DNA of 64,000 nucleotides from positions 14,788,705 through 14,852,704 of the forward strand of contig JBAIZL010000006.1 in NCBI GenBank assembly GCA_036971475.1, read 5' to 3'. Positions 35,233 to 47,524 of this stretch are shown here, piece by piece (the first letter of the stretch is position 1; each line of letters opens with the position of its first letter). The position numbers and the translations under genes were made by a program. The notes below the pieces were generated by a model that worked only from the letters and a program-made list of their open reading frames with translations, ran no database searches and was not told the origin of the DNA. This DNA comes from Prosapia bicincta (taxonomy: Eukaryota > Arthropoda > Insecta > Hemiptera > Cercopidae).

Positions 35233-36570
35233 GAGATATTTTTGTGTGTGTGTGTGTGTGTGTGGGTGGGTGGGTGGGTGTGCGCATGTGTTCGCGTTTG
35301 TGTGTTACTAATATGTTAGAGATCTGGAGGGTTATATTTTTTAGGATAAGGTAAATTTCTAATTTATTTAGTTTTATTTTTACATAGTTAATAAACTTTT
35401 CTATAATCAATCTTCCAAAATTACAACAAACAGTAAAATATTTATGTAATGAAATATTACACAGGTTATGATGTAATGATAACTCAAAGCTATACAATTA
35501 TATAGTTTTTTATATCCATATAAAATATTAGGTATACAATAAATGCTATGTTTAATACGTGCAGTAAAATTGTAATGATGTAATAAATATTTGTATTAAA
35601 TATTGTGTGTATCATGGAAGACTGTAGTTTATTTAAATATCTGTAACACAAATAGTTAGAAATACTCAAACTAAAATAATGCATCATAATATGAACAATT
35701 GTTCTTTGAATTTTTTAAAACGTGATTTCTAGGCTCATTCAACTTACAGTTTTATTTTTCCTCTTTTTCATTCGTAATCCCCATGTCTGCTTTGAATATT
35801 ACACCATACATGTAAACATCCCACCACACTAACAACTTTAAAAATTGTCATTAAGTGCGATAACAAAATCTTCACATTTTAACCCTTTTTTTGTTGAAAT
35901 ACTCCACTAATAGCGTTATTGTTTTTGCCTCTAATCCTACTCCCCATTGGGGGGGGGGGATAATATTTTAGTATTACCAAGATTTTCATTATCCTTTCAC
36001 TGCAGCTTATTCGACTCAACAAAATCCAATACCGTAATATCTGAGATGGGAATTGAGATCAACGGGAAGCCGTTGCTATTCAATACGGGTTTACACATCC
36101 AGACATAACTAAAGCCAAGGTAACTGGACATTATGATACCCATCTACGTATACGTTACATGGACAACATTTTTACGTCCTGTGAAACCTTTAAACTCTTT
36201 TAGATTTATTCTTTGAACTATGACAAAGAGACGTTTTTTATTGCTCGTGTGATCTGATTTAAGCGATGATAGGCTTTAAGTTTTGATTTTAATATCAGAA
36301 ACAGTTTTTAGTTTAAAATTATTATTTCCATTAGTATAAAAGATTATTGTTAAAAGTATATTTTTTTCCAACAAATCATTTAAAATCATTCTATTTGAAA
36401 AACATTTCACTATTAGAGTTTTAATATAGCTACCTGGATTTTTTTATTAATTTCAAAATTGTATTTGTTTATCTATTGCATAACTATATGCTTTTCATTC
36501 TATTTCGATATTTATGAAACTTTATAATTCATTGAAGCTTGAAAGAATACCTTATATAGTGTTTTAGATT
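34912..36570. other. AT-rich intergenic DNA with (TA)n and (GT)n
   Basis: Microsatellites at 35183-35230 (TA) and 35243-35282 (TG/GTGG). No gene supported. Confidence 0.45.
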
Positions 36571-36576
36571 GCATAA

Positions 36577-36579
36577 GTT

Positions 36580-36630
<51 letters not shown>

Positions 36631-36683
36631 TGTGTGGTGTGGTGTTTGTGTGTGTTTGTGTGTTTGTGTGTGTGTGTGTGTGC

Positions 36684-36735
<52 letters not shown>
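36577..36735. repeat. (TG)n microsatellite
   Basis: About 75 TG units with TTTG interruptions. Cys-Val and Thr-His frames are artefacts. Confidence 0.95.
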
Positions 36736-36737
<2 letters not shown>

Positions 36738-36919
36738 TTAAATAGCGCTTTCATTAACATAAATGAATCAGATTTTCAATGATTGTTAGTATCAGCATTA
36801 TCAAAACTTGCTACGTAACTTTTAGTTTTACGACTACAACTTTCTTGCTGAATGTGGTTTTAACCATATATTTATATATAAAACAAACATAGAATTTCAT
36901 CCATAGAATTTTATAAATC

Positions 36920-36922
<3 letters not shown>

Positions 36923-36997
<75 letters not shown>
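36923..36997. repeat. (TA)n-(TG)n microsatellite
   Basis: TA tract changing to a TG tract at about 36979. Confidence 0.95.
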
Positions 36998-37156
36998 CGA
37001 ACAAAATGTAAAGTGTTGGCAATAGCTATTTATACTTGTTATATAATTTGTGGAACAACATGAACACAAGCACCAACGATAAAGACTTCTATTTACCATT
37101 ACCACTTTGAAGTAACTTTTCGTTTTTCATAGGGATACAGCATCAAGAGAAAGAAT

Positions 37157-37159
<3 letters not shown>

Positions 37160-37207
<48 letters not shown>

Positions 37208-37800
37208 CCTATATATAAGTCAGAATAACCATATTAATTGGCAAAAAAAGCTGTAGGTCTCCATTTCCTTTTTTATGGTGTTGGATTAATATTTTTATTT
37301 GTTACTATTTATATGCTTTTTTATGTCGCTTACAAATGTTTTGTGTTGTAATTTATTTTAACTCTCCCTTCGCACTGTTCATTTGCGTACCAAGGTTCGA
37401 TACCGTTAAACCGGCTTCTTTATTAATTTTTTTCAATAATTTTAATCCTTGAGCATTATTTATGTTATTGTGTGGTATCCATGGCATCAATTTAACGTTG
37501 TACAATTCAGATTTCGACGACACCAAATAGGCGCAAAATAAAAATTCGTATAGGCCAACGTCAATGAGAAACAGTTTTCTAGCTATGGGAAGGTTCACTC
37601 AATGCCAAAAGCACTATACTTTAAACTTGAAGATACTCAGTTCAAATCCGACTTAGACTCACATTTATTAAAAATTGAATTATTGAATAAATATTTGAAA
37701 AAAATGTGTCACCATCATTTAATATCTCCTATAGGTTTAAAAATATGTATTTGACCTGGATTCGGTGAATATAAATGAATTTCATTAACCAATCATCTCT
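37160..37800 (+). repeat. (TA)n tract and interspersed repeat family A
   Basis: TA tract at 37160-37205. Family A follows: GTCAGAATAACCATATTAAT, ACCAAGGTTCGATACCGTTA, A box at about 37590 (GGTTCACTCAATGCC), B box at 37640 (CAGTTCAAATCC), tail at 37740-37780. Confidence 0.8.
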
Positions 37801-37804
37801 ATTA

Positions 37805-38525
37805 GTTGTTTTTGCTGATCATTTATTTATTAAAGTTATTTTCGTGCTATTTTAACATATATTTTATCATATATGATTGTTATATTTATTATTATAACTA
37901 TATTTGTATTTAAAATCACAATAATGCTTCTTCTATAATATAAGTGGCTTCTTCCTATAAGGCACTGAACAAATTTAAAACACGTTTGTCACAATTGGTC
38001 TGTTAGAGACGTTACTACGTCGTACTCAGTGTAAAAACTACGTTTGTATTTATTGCTCTGATCGAAGAAAGAAAACCTTACTTCGTGCATATAATTACTG
38101 ACTCCTTAAACATTAAGGACGGTTTGAGATAAGACTAGCTCGTGAATCTAAATTGCATTTTCGTGCTCGTTAATTGTTTAACTTTTCCAGTTCAAGTAGT
38201 TTTGAATAGTAAATGGAAGGTACATTTTAAACCTAGGATATATTTTAAATCTTGTGACTTACAAATAGCCTAGGTTAGTTTAACTTTCATATAGTTTAAA
38301 CATATGTTTATGAAACAGGTTATTAAAATTTAAAAAAAACCTCAAAAACAACCGATGGTAAGTTAATTTTTTTAAAATTTCCATAACTAAAACATCATTT
38401 TCATAAATACAAGTTTTATCGAATTATTATATGCATTCCAATTGCAAATAAATCATCTTTAAAAAACAAATTAATACGATATAAAATTATAATAATAATT
38501 AAAACGAGTAATATAAAGATAAAGT
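37805..38525. other. AT-rich intergenic DNA
   Basis: Nothing recognised. Confidence 0.4.
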
Positions 38526-38529
38526 TTTC

Positions 38530-38960
38530 TCGAGAACAAATCCTACTTAGATCAACAAAACATGTTTTATTTTAGATAGTTTCTACTAAACAGTTACATT
38601 TATTATGAATAAAGTCACATAACCTATGCGTTAAAACAGTTATTCTGTTACATAACCTATAACATAAAATTAGCTGTGTTATGAAATCATATGTTATCAG
38701 TTATTTTAAGCCAAATTAGTTGAAATAAATTGTATAACTTGGATCTATTGTGAAAAAAATCTCTCCCATTTAAAACGAAAAGAATTCATCTTTATATTTA
38801 TTTAATTAATGATTATTTCTTAAAAACTGTATTAATAGAGTACTATCCACTACAAGTTAAAAAAAATGTATTTAAACTTCAGAGGATGAATAAAAAGTAT
38901 TTTATTATGAATTGCAAATTTGAACAAAGAGACGGTGAAATAATAAAAAGAACTGATAAA
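38530..38960 (+). repeat. Interspersed repeat family B
   Basis: Shares TCACATAACCTATGCGTTAA and TAGCTGTGTTATGAAATCAT with 44030-44140, then the shared tail TTTAAACTTCAGAGGATGAATAAAAA. Confidence 0.75.
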
Positions 38961-39701
38961 TAAGTAACATTTAATCTTTTCAAGTCAGAATAAAGTTATT
39001 CTTTTAAAATAATTCCTAAGAAGATAAATAATTGTTTCGAAATTGAAATATAAATAGGCGTTTTAATAAAAAAATAATTTTTTTTACGAGCTTTTATTTA
39101 AATTATATAATATACAAATATATAAATACTATAATATACAAACTCAAATATTGTTTTTATTATTTTATGTATTTATGTACTTATAAAATTCATTCCAATT
39201 GTTTATATTACTTTACAGTAAGTAATTACCAATCATGATATCATAACTATTCAAAGTAATTAGAGCCTAAATAGAACATTATAAATGATATATAATCACT
39301 TATAATCTATACACAAACATGACACAAAACAAACCAAATTAAATTTGATTTTTACTGTTGTTGTAGAATTTGTTTTTCCATATCATAACTTTCACTAACA
39401 TACGAAAACCCAAATTGTGAAGAAAGATATATACATTTCTCACAAAGTTTCTCTCAAACAAGTAAACATTACACAACTTTAACATAGTGGTAAGACAATA
39501 TTGCACAATAAACTTGCTAAAGTGTTTTTTACACGGAAAAAGACAGAAAGCATAGCTCTATTCCAGGATATCTAGGTTATTAGAGTAGGGCCTGCTATTA
39601 AATCTGTCAACAGAAGATTTGCTGGGTTCCATTGAACACATAAAAAGTTTTATTGCGCAGAGAAAATATTCTTTATCTTTGAAAGTAATGAAGTAACTTA
39701 C

Positions 39702-39865
39702 CCACGTAAAATATAAACCTCGGTCGCAGTATTTCACAAAGGATTTATCACGTTTGTCACAGCTGTGGTGTATGAACTGAAAGCAGTTTGCACGCGACGT
39801 ATACAATGTTGCCACAGCTTCAGCTAAGTCGCACAATTTCGCTGCTTGTGCGTGTGTAAAATCCG
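39702..39865 (-). CDS. Candidate host coding exon, unrecognised
   Basis: On the minus strand a T-rich stretch ending TGCAG (39866-39870) precedes a 164-base open segment that ends at GTAAGT (intron from 39701). The reading frame is GC-richer than its surroundings and Cys/Ala-rich (AAKLCDLAEAVATLY, then CFQFIHHSC). An ATG at 39875 could instead make it a first exon. I do not recognise the protein and see no neighbouring exons. Confidence 0.4.
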
Positions 39866-39999
39866 CTGCATTCATAAATTACAAAAAAATGGAATACCTC
39901 TTCGTTACGTAAAATTTAAAATAAGTAAATAATTTTGTAAAATCTACAGACACATATATTTCTTACAACTTTTTCTCTTAAAACAAAGTAATATAAACA

Positions 40000-40400
40000 A
40001 CATTTTGTTAAAGTCAATTCCTATGTAGGGGAACAATGAACCATTTTGTTGTAATTACTTTTTATTAAATAAATACAAATTATATAAATAAAGTAACACA
40101 GCATATAAGTTAAAGCTGCAGTTTTACAACACAACATATTACATAAAATCATGTTTTATAAAATCATATGTTATCACCTTTTTCAAATCAAATGGGACGA
40201 AATAACTGTATTTCATATTTGCCCCATTTTGTGAAAAATAAAATGATTAATAAACAAATAAATTTATTAAATGGCATAATATATGAAAAAAACTGTATTC
40301 ATAAAGCCTCATTCACTACAAGTTTTAGAAAAAATGTATTTGAACTTGAGTGGATGAATAAAGAGTATTTTATTATAGATTGAAATTTGAACAACATAAA
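40000..40400 (+). repeat. Interspersed repeat family B
   Basis: AAAGTCAATTCCTATGTAGG at 40010 through the shared tail TTTGAACTTGAGTGGATGAA at 40340. The 71-codon frame at 40168-40383 is part of the repeat. Confidence 0.75.
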
Positions 40401-40439
40401 GTAGATTCCCCTCTAATCTGATCTACTTAAAATCGAACA

Positions 40440-40925
40440 TTTTTCGGATTAGCTGATATTCTGAAACGACGGATTTTAAACTCAACATATTGATCTGTTG
40501 GGCAGTGATTGGTTTAGAAATAGACTCATCACCTCCTCCTTTCCACACTCCATCTATTCAGCACAGGCGTATTTTCGGAATAGAGGGATTTGGAATAGCG
40601 GGATTGTACTATATATATATATAAGGAGGGTGTGAACTAATAGGTGTCACTGAATAACTTATTTTACAAGTTATAATTGAAATTGACACTAGTGTCTTTT
40701 TAATTTTAGATTTAATTTATCTAGGGCCTAAGTCTCATATGTATATTACACAAATTTTAGATATAGTTTCACCAATGAAATTAAGGATTTTTAGTTTTAA
40801 ATATACAAATTGTATAACCTTAAAGTGTTATTCACCTTTCTAAAATATTGTTATAGTCTAAATATTTATGGACAAGTATTGTAGCCAACTAGATGTCATC
40901 ACCGGGTAATCATTGTTACTCTTCT
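40440..40925. other. AT-rich intergenic DNA
   Basis: No gene supported. Confidence 0.4.
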
Positions 40926-40929
40926 AAAT

Positions 40930-41860
40930 CATATACTAGCAGAGTGTCCATCCTTCGAAGGTGGTAGAAGTATATTTGCATTGATTTAATAGTTATTTGT
41001 GTTTGGGTTGAATTTAATTTACTGAAATTACAGCCCAATAAATGTTCAAACTATAGTGTATAAACTCAACAATATGGGAGTTTCCAAGGCCACTAGGGCG
41101 TTACCCTTACGGAATTTCTAAATAAAATAGTACTATGTAAAACCAGAATGTCCATGTAAAATTTCAGGTATTTATTTCCCGTTCCCTCGTATTTGGTAGA
41201 GGAAAGTATTATACAGGGCGACGCAAAAAGTCGTCAAGGATACGACAAAATTAATGAAAACTCTCACTCTGGGAAATAAATAAGCTTTTTATGAAATTAA
41301 AGTTGGGTAAAAATAATTAAGTTTTGAGAGTAATAGGTAGTACTACTTCCGCGTATAAACGGGGCGCCGTACTACGTATACAATATTACCTAATTAAACC
41401 TCTAATTCCACGGAATAATACTTCGTCACGTAATCTCTATTCTAGCCTTACATATGTGCATTTGGTAAAATGTATTAGATTACTACCAAATCTATCCTGA
41501 CTGGATACTTCATAGGTATATAAAATTACCCTTCTATGGAAATACAAAAACAATATTGACAATGTAGCTTCATAACATGTTTTTGATTCATTTTGCACGC
41601 ATTGTATTGATGGATGGGCAATGTGCATTCTTACGAGAACTATTGGCACCGCGTTGGGAAGAATTACACTTTCCCTAAATTGTAAACTTTTGAGGAGTGA
41701 GCGGGTGTTTTCGTAACTTTTTTCGTATCACTCATGACTTTCCTCTTCACTCGGTATAATTATTTCGCTAAAATCGAACACGTGGATTTTTACGTGATTG
41801 AGTAATACACACACAGACATACACCATTAAATTTCTATATAATAGTATAGATTTATTCCC
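40930..41860 (+). repeat. Retroposon-like repeat, copy 1
   Basis: Contains ACGGAATTTCTAAATAAAATA and ends ACGTGATTGAGTAATACACACAC with TATATAATAGTATAGATTTAT. A second, shorter copy follows at 42040-42245. The short ending resembles 3' ends of non-LTR retroposons; assignment is tentative. Confidence 0.45.
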
Positions 41861-42039
41861 AATAAATATAGCAAACTATAAACTTACTGATTATTGTCTT
41901 GAAATCCAAGGTAAGGTATCATTTCTGCTTGTAACATAACATTTGTAATGTAAGCTCACCTAGAAAGTTGAATAACAACATACAATTACTATCAGCTATC
42001 TAAATGTGTTTATAAGTTACAGGTGATTATCAGCCGGAG

Positions 42040-42245
42040 TATAGATCGGCCGGGTTTTCAATCGGTGGGGTGGTGCCCTGACGGAATGTCTAAATTAAAT
42101 TATGCCTATTTTTAACCAGGGACCCTAAGAACGTCTATATAAAATCTCTGCTCAATTGGTAAAGTAATTTTTGACGTGATTGAGGAAAAAACAAACACAT
42201 ATACACACAATATTATATTTTCATATATTAGTATAGATTTATATA
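42040..42245 (+). repeat. Retroposon-like repeat, copy 2
   Basis: CTGACGGAATGTCTAAATTA then ACGTGATTGAGGAAAAAACAAACAC and ATATTAGTATAGATTTATA, parallel to copy 1 but lacking its middle. Confidence 0.5.
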
Positions 42246-42249
42246 ATCT

Positions 42250-43135
42250 ACCCTTCTTAAAAGATCATCCCACACCGATAGCGTATTTTGTAGACGTGTC
42301 TTTCTGAAATCAGTAAAGAATTATTTTATTAAAGGCAATTTTGCACACCTGATGGCATGGTAACACCATTATCAAGCACTTGTGAGAATTTCAAGTTATT
42401 ATTTATATTCCTCCTGTAATTGAAAATTTGCCTAACCTTTTCTAATGCCTCAAAAGCATAAGAAATTAGGTTGGGGCACTCGGTAGGGTTACTCGGGGCT
42501 TACAAGAGACTACTTTCATAGCCATGTCTACAGATATTTCAATTTGAGAATTTTTTTAAATCTTGCGTATTGAGGAATTACCCAAACATTTGTTATAATA
42601 TAGGAAACAATAATACAGAATTTTTTTAAATTTAATACCAAAATATGAATTAAAAAAACAAACTAAAGCTAATATTTCTGCAGAATAATATTATAGAAGT
42701 AAGATAGTAACATAATTTAAAAAAAAAATAATCCATATTTATCATCATATAACATCAAATTTTCAATAACAAATGAGAGCTAATTTGCAATATATGCAAC
42801 GAAAATTACAAAAAATATAAATTTATAGATTTTTTATTCAATATTTATATCTTCATTCGAGGAGTGTAAATTTTAAAGGCTAATATAATATAATAAGGAA
42901 ATAACCTAGCTAACAAAAAACTATTTCTTAGATGTTTACTGAATTCAAATTTCTTAAACAAATTCAATTGATATGAGTTCCAAAAAAGTATCAGATGCAT
43001 CTGAGAAAAGTTTTCATTTTAAAAATTGGATTAAAAATACAAACTTATTATTATCAGCCTATTTAATTATTTATATTAAAATATATCAATTTTTAAATAA
43101 ATTATTATATTTATGAACTGATTTAAACTAATAAT
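42250..43135. other. AT-rich intergenic DNA
   Basis: Nothing recognised. Confidence 0.4.
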
Positions 43136-43139
43136 AACT

Positions 43140-43300
43140 GTTTTCCTTAATAATGTCCAATAAATAATGTAACATAACTTACGTGTAAAACACCTCTTCT
43201 GCAACATAACCTACAACAGAAAATCAGCTGTTGCATTAAATCATTTGTTGCCATTTAATTCATTTTGACCTCACTCGTTTCGTAACCTGACGAAAATTAT
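43140..43300 (+). repeat. Family B fragment
   Basis: GTAACATAACTTACGTGTAAAA and AGCTGTTGCATTAAATCATTTG match family B. Confidence 0.55.
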
Positions 43301-43614
43301 ACTGTAGCGAAATTGTATTTTTATATACATGTAATAAAAGTTTGTAGGTGTTGATATAGACGTTTTCACTTCAAAAATGTTATACTCATCAGTTTATGTG
43401 TCTATGTATACCCAAATACCTTTAGTCCAAACATAATTTACAAACGGTCGTCTCCCACATAAATATATTATTTTCCAAATTTGGTACTGAAAATTCGTCT
43501 GTCACACTTTTATTTTATGCTTAAAGCAAAGCTGTTAATATTAGTTGAAAAAAACCTACCGTAGAAATTAACTATATTGATTAATTTATGAAAACGCCTT
43601 AGACATCTCTTCGA

Positions 43615-44010
43615 ATAAATAGATAGTAAGGTATTATACAAGGTTCGAGTAAGTAGAATTAACGTTCGAGTAAGTAGATAGTAAAGTATGATACAAGGTT
43701 CAAGTAAGTAGAAGTAAGGTTCGAGTAAGTAGCTAGTAAGGTATGATATAAGGTTCGAGTAAGTAGAAGTAGGGTTCGAGTAAGTAGATAGTAAAGTATG
43801 ATACAAGGTACAAGTAAGTAGAAGTAAGTTTCGAGTAAGTAGCTAGTAAGGTATGATATAAGGTTCGAGTAAGTAGATGTAGGGTTCTAGTAAGTAGATA
43901 GTAAAGTATGATACAAGGTACAAGTAAGTAGAAGTAAGGTTCGAGTAAGTAGCTAGTAAGGTATGATATATGGTTCGAGTAAGTAGAAGTAGGGTTCGAG
44001 TAAGTATGAA
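43615..44010 (+). repeat. GGTTCGAGTAAGTAG minisatellite
   Basis: About fourteen AGTAAGTAG-containing subunits of 22-34 bp, arranged in a higher-order unit of about 116 bp (GTTCGAGTAAGTAGATAGTA, AAGTATGATACAAGGT). Frames across it are artefacts. Confidence 0.9.
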
Positions 44011-44400
44011 TAATTACAGGTAATATAAATAAAGTAACATAACCTATGCGTTAAAATAGCTGATCTATAACAAAAAATATAGGTTAAGCATAATCTATAA
44101 CATAAAATCAGCTGTTTTATGAAATCTTGTGTTATCACTTGTTTTAAGCCAAATGGCACGAAATAACTATATTGCATACATTGCCCCTTTTGTGAAAAGT
44201 TTTTCTCCCATATAATATTAAATGATTACTTAATTTTTAATTATTATTATAATCCAGTACAACGTAAAAGTAATGTGTTTGATATTGAGTGGATGAGTAA
44301 AAAGAAAACATTCACTCAAGTAAAGATGGAAAATTTGAATAAGGTATGTATAGGGAGAGTTTGAATTAATAGAAGGTATTGAATAAGTTCTAAAATAGTA
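44010..44400 (+). repeat. Interspersed repeat family B
   Basis: Directly abuts the minisatellite; AAGTAACATAACCTATGCGTTA through the tail TATGTATAGGGAGAGTTTGAAT. Confidence 0.75.
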
Positions 44401-44713
44401 GGGACAAAACACTTCACAACTTGAACCTATTCGAATTCCCTACATGAAATACTATTTAAAGATATTTCTCATTAGCATTATTAGGAGTATTATTGGCTTA
44501 TAATTATATTATGATTTCTGATCTAGAGGTTAGTGTAAGTACGACACCATACTTTCACTCTCGGAACGTGTACTGATAGGGTGTGCTTAGGATTTCAAAC
44601 AACCTTTATAAAGCAAAAACCATATATGGCGAGAAATATCCCTCAGGATCGTGTTCTGAGATAAACAGGGATACTTATACAGCTATTCTTTAAGCTTAGA
44701 TTGTGGGGCTGTG

Positions 44714-44896
44714 TCAAAAAAAAGGCATACGCTATACTCATAAATTATTCATTTATTGACTATTACGCATTTCAATGAAAAAGTCATCATCGGTGAGTGT
44801 TGCTACTGCAAACCCTAACTTACAACTCCGTACATGAAACGCATACGAGTCAATAAATGATTAATTTGAGAGTTTTGCGTGTGTTTGTTTTTTTTA
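44714..44896. mobile_element. MITE-like element, copy 1
   Basis: Inverted ends of about 60 bp: GGCATACGCTATACTCATAA and TTATTCATTTATTGAC mirror GAGTCAATAAATGATTAATT and GAGAGTTTTGCGTG. No coding capacity. The same element is in copy 2 of the duplication, and a mini-version is at 49382-49459. Confidence 0.65.
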
Positions 44897-45190
44897 AGGG
44901 ACACCTATGATTGCCTTATAATTTTACTGTCTTCAATTACGTCTAAAGTGTGTATAAAAGAGTGTTTTTATGTACGAAGGAATATGATCACGCTACTTTC
45001 AACTTTTACTAAAAACCAGTAACTTCCAGATATTTGTTTCAGATGGTCGGAATTATATGTATTATTCTTGTAAATTAAAGGGTTCAGTCTTATCTTTATA
45101 ACTTTAGGAGTGACATTTTTTAAACAAAACCATCAAGACATAACATGTTGACAATATAACAAAGTCTACGATATTTCCATACCAATGATG

Positions 45191-45790
45191 AGAAATTGTT
45201 TATAAATTGACTTGGAAAATTTGATTCTTTTTATGTTTAATTTGTACCTAAAGGTTAATGTTTCCATATTATTTGACCTGCTTATTCAATTCCTTATTAA
45301 TAGAAGCTAATACTCACACTCTCTTGTTATATATTTTATGAGAATTTTCAAACGCTATTCAAATACTCTTTTTATCACCCAGCCACGTTCAAAATTTTTT
45401 TTAACGTTATGAGAGTGGCAATTGACGTTAATTCAGTTTTGTAAAGTATTTACTCAATATTTAAATTATAAAAAGTCTGCGAGTTTAGGTCGGATTCAAA
45501 CCGAGTATCGTCAAGTTCAAATTATAACGATTTCGGCTCTGATCCAACTTTCCCATAGCTAGAAGTGATATTTATCAAAGAAATATATGAATTTTTCTTT
45601 TTCTCTCATCTGGTTGTCACCGTAACTTTCATGTGAAATCCTAGATTGTTGCCATGGTTACCATACAATAACGCTCAAGGATTTGAAATTAATTGAGAGT
45701 AAACAAACAAACTGGATTAACGTTATACAACTTTGCTTCACAAACAGAAAATGTGGAAAGGAAATACACAACAATGCAAGCAACAAAAAA

Positions 45791-45840
<50 letters not shown>

Positions 45841-45885
45841 TTTATTAATAATATTTGTACTCATAAAATAAAAAAGAAATTCATA
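45191..45885 (-). repeat. Family A insertion present only in this duplicate
   Basis: Minus-strand copy: tail at 45290-45400, B box complement GGTCGGATTCAAACC at 45488, A box near 45550, GTTGCCATGGTTACCAT at 45645, AACGTTATACAACTTTGCTTCAC at 45720, (TA)n at 45792-45838. Flanking TTCCATACCA and TTCATATACA may be a diverged target duplication. Confidence 0.8.
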
Positions 45886-46049
45886 TACAAATTTATTTTG
45901 TTACCTAAAGTAAGAATTGGCTTTTAAAATAACAGTTATATTCCTTGTTTCCAGCGAAAATATAAATACGTATAAATCAGATTATGTCTGGTATATTGTG
46001 CTGCAGAATTTACGTTTTGTATGTTGCTTTTAAACTATCTTAATGAAAT

Positions 46050-47005
46050 TTTTTTTTAACGGGGATTCGTCATACTAAAAGTACATAATCATTCAATAAG
46101 GTAAATGATTGAGTAGATGTTTATGTATCGATACTGTACTCTTATATAAATTATCTTCATCTAAAAATTTACAGTATTTTCTTTATTTGATAACATGAAT
46201 ATTATAGGCGATATTTTCCAGAGATTATTTATTTACAATTTAAAAACAAATACTAGACCATTGTAATGAAGCTATAAGCTAAGAGAATAGTAGCTAAAGG
46301 AATATATAATATAAATGTGTCTAAATTATGTTTATAATTTTATCCTATATAATACGAGGAATATTATTTGTATAAAATATAGTTCTAAATAAAAATAGCA
46401 TTTTCAAATTAAAAACTGTTTTAATTTACATATTTTTCAAAACATTTCGGCAATAAATGTATTAGCATCTTCAGGAAAAACAGTAATATCACTATTTTAT
46501 CCGAGGATGCTATTACAGTTATAGACGAAAAATTTTGAAAATAATTTAATTAAAACTATTATTGTATATAAAATTTTTTAAATTTTTTAAAGTATATTAC
46601 TAGAAAACGTATCACAATATTATATTATAATAATTATCACCAATTTCTTCATATATAAAATATGAAACCTAATAAATTAATAAGAACAACGATGTATGAA
46701 GCATTCGAATTATATTAATAGAGTAATAATAACAAGTTAATAGATAAACAAAAAAAATATTAATTCTATATTTCATTCTTTATCCAATGTCTATAACGTA
46801 ATGGTAACGAGATAAACTTGCAACAATGCTGATTCAAATTTACCATCTGTTATATATCTTGCATTATGGTTTTATTCCTTCCTGATGTTAGTGCTGTTCA
46901 ACAAAGAAAAGCTTGTATTGTAATAATTCTTGTATTGTAATAACCTCAGTTATTTTTGATTATTATACAAGAAAACATATTTTATATTGATAAACAAATA
47001 AATAT
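46050..47005. other. AT-rich DNA with hairpin-family copies
   Basis: Minus-strand hairpin CCTGAAGATGCTAATACATT...CGAAATG at 46441-46475, a plus-strand relative at 46501-46545, and a related fragment (CCTGATGTTAGTGCTGTTCA, GAAAAGCTTG) at 46880-46920. No gene. Confidence 0.5.
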
Positions 47006-47006
47006 T

Positions 47007-47062
<56 letters not shown>
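47007..47062. repeat. (TA)n microsatellite
   Basis: About 27 TA units. Confidence 0.95.
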
Positions 47063-47068
<6 letters not shown>

Positions 47069-47319
47069 AGAATATGCTACTAAATAAAAATCAGATAAAT
47101 CTTATTATAAATAAAAAGTCTGTAAAAGATAGCAGGAGTATATACTTTGTAGAAGGCAAATTCCTACTTATGACTTAGAGCAGCTTTATAAATCACGAAA
47201 GTTTATAAGTGGACAAACTTTTAATCTCTTGCCTTTATAAAGGCTGAGCTTTACCGTTAGAATTTTGGTTAAATCGTAGACCTGTATTTGCTTTTTAAGT
47301 AGAACAATAAATAATTCTT

Positions 47320-47520
<201 letters not shown>

Positions 47521-47524
47521 TATC

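Larger units (their letters stand above)
44323..46048 (+). repeat. Segmental duplication, copy 1
   Basis: 44323-45190 and 45886-46048 match 57346-58223 and 58224-58430 with only scattered differences. The intervening 45191-45885 is a family A repeat absent from copy 2. No gene lies within. Confidence 0.9.

Noticed and set aside
41210..41240. ACAGGGCGACGCAAAAAGTC as a transposon inverted end
   Set aside because: No matching inverted copy was found nearby.
47120..47140. AAAGATAGCAGG as the left end and target duplication of element 3
   Set aside because: The six bases match the right flank, but the sequence after it has none of the terminal signatures.
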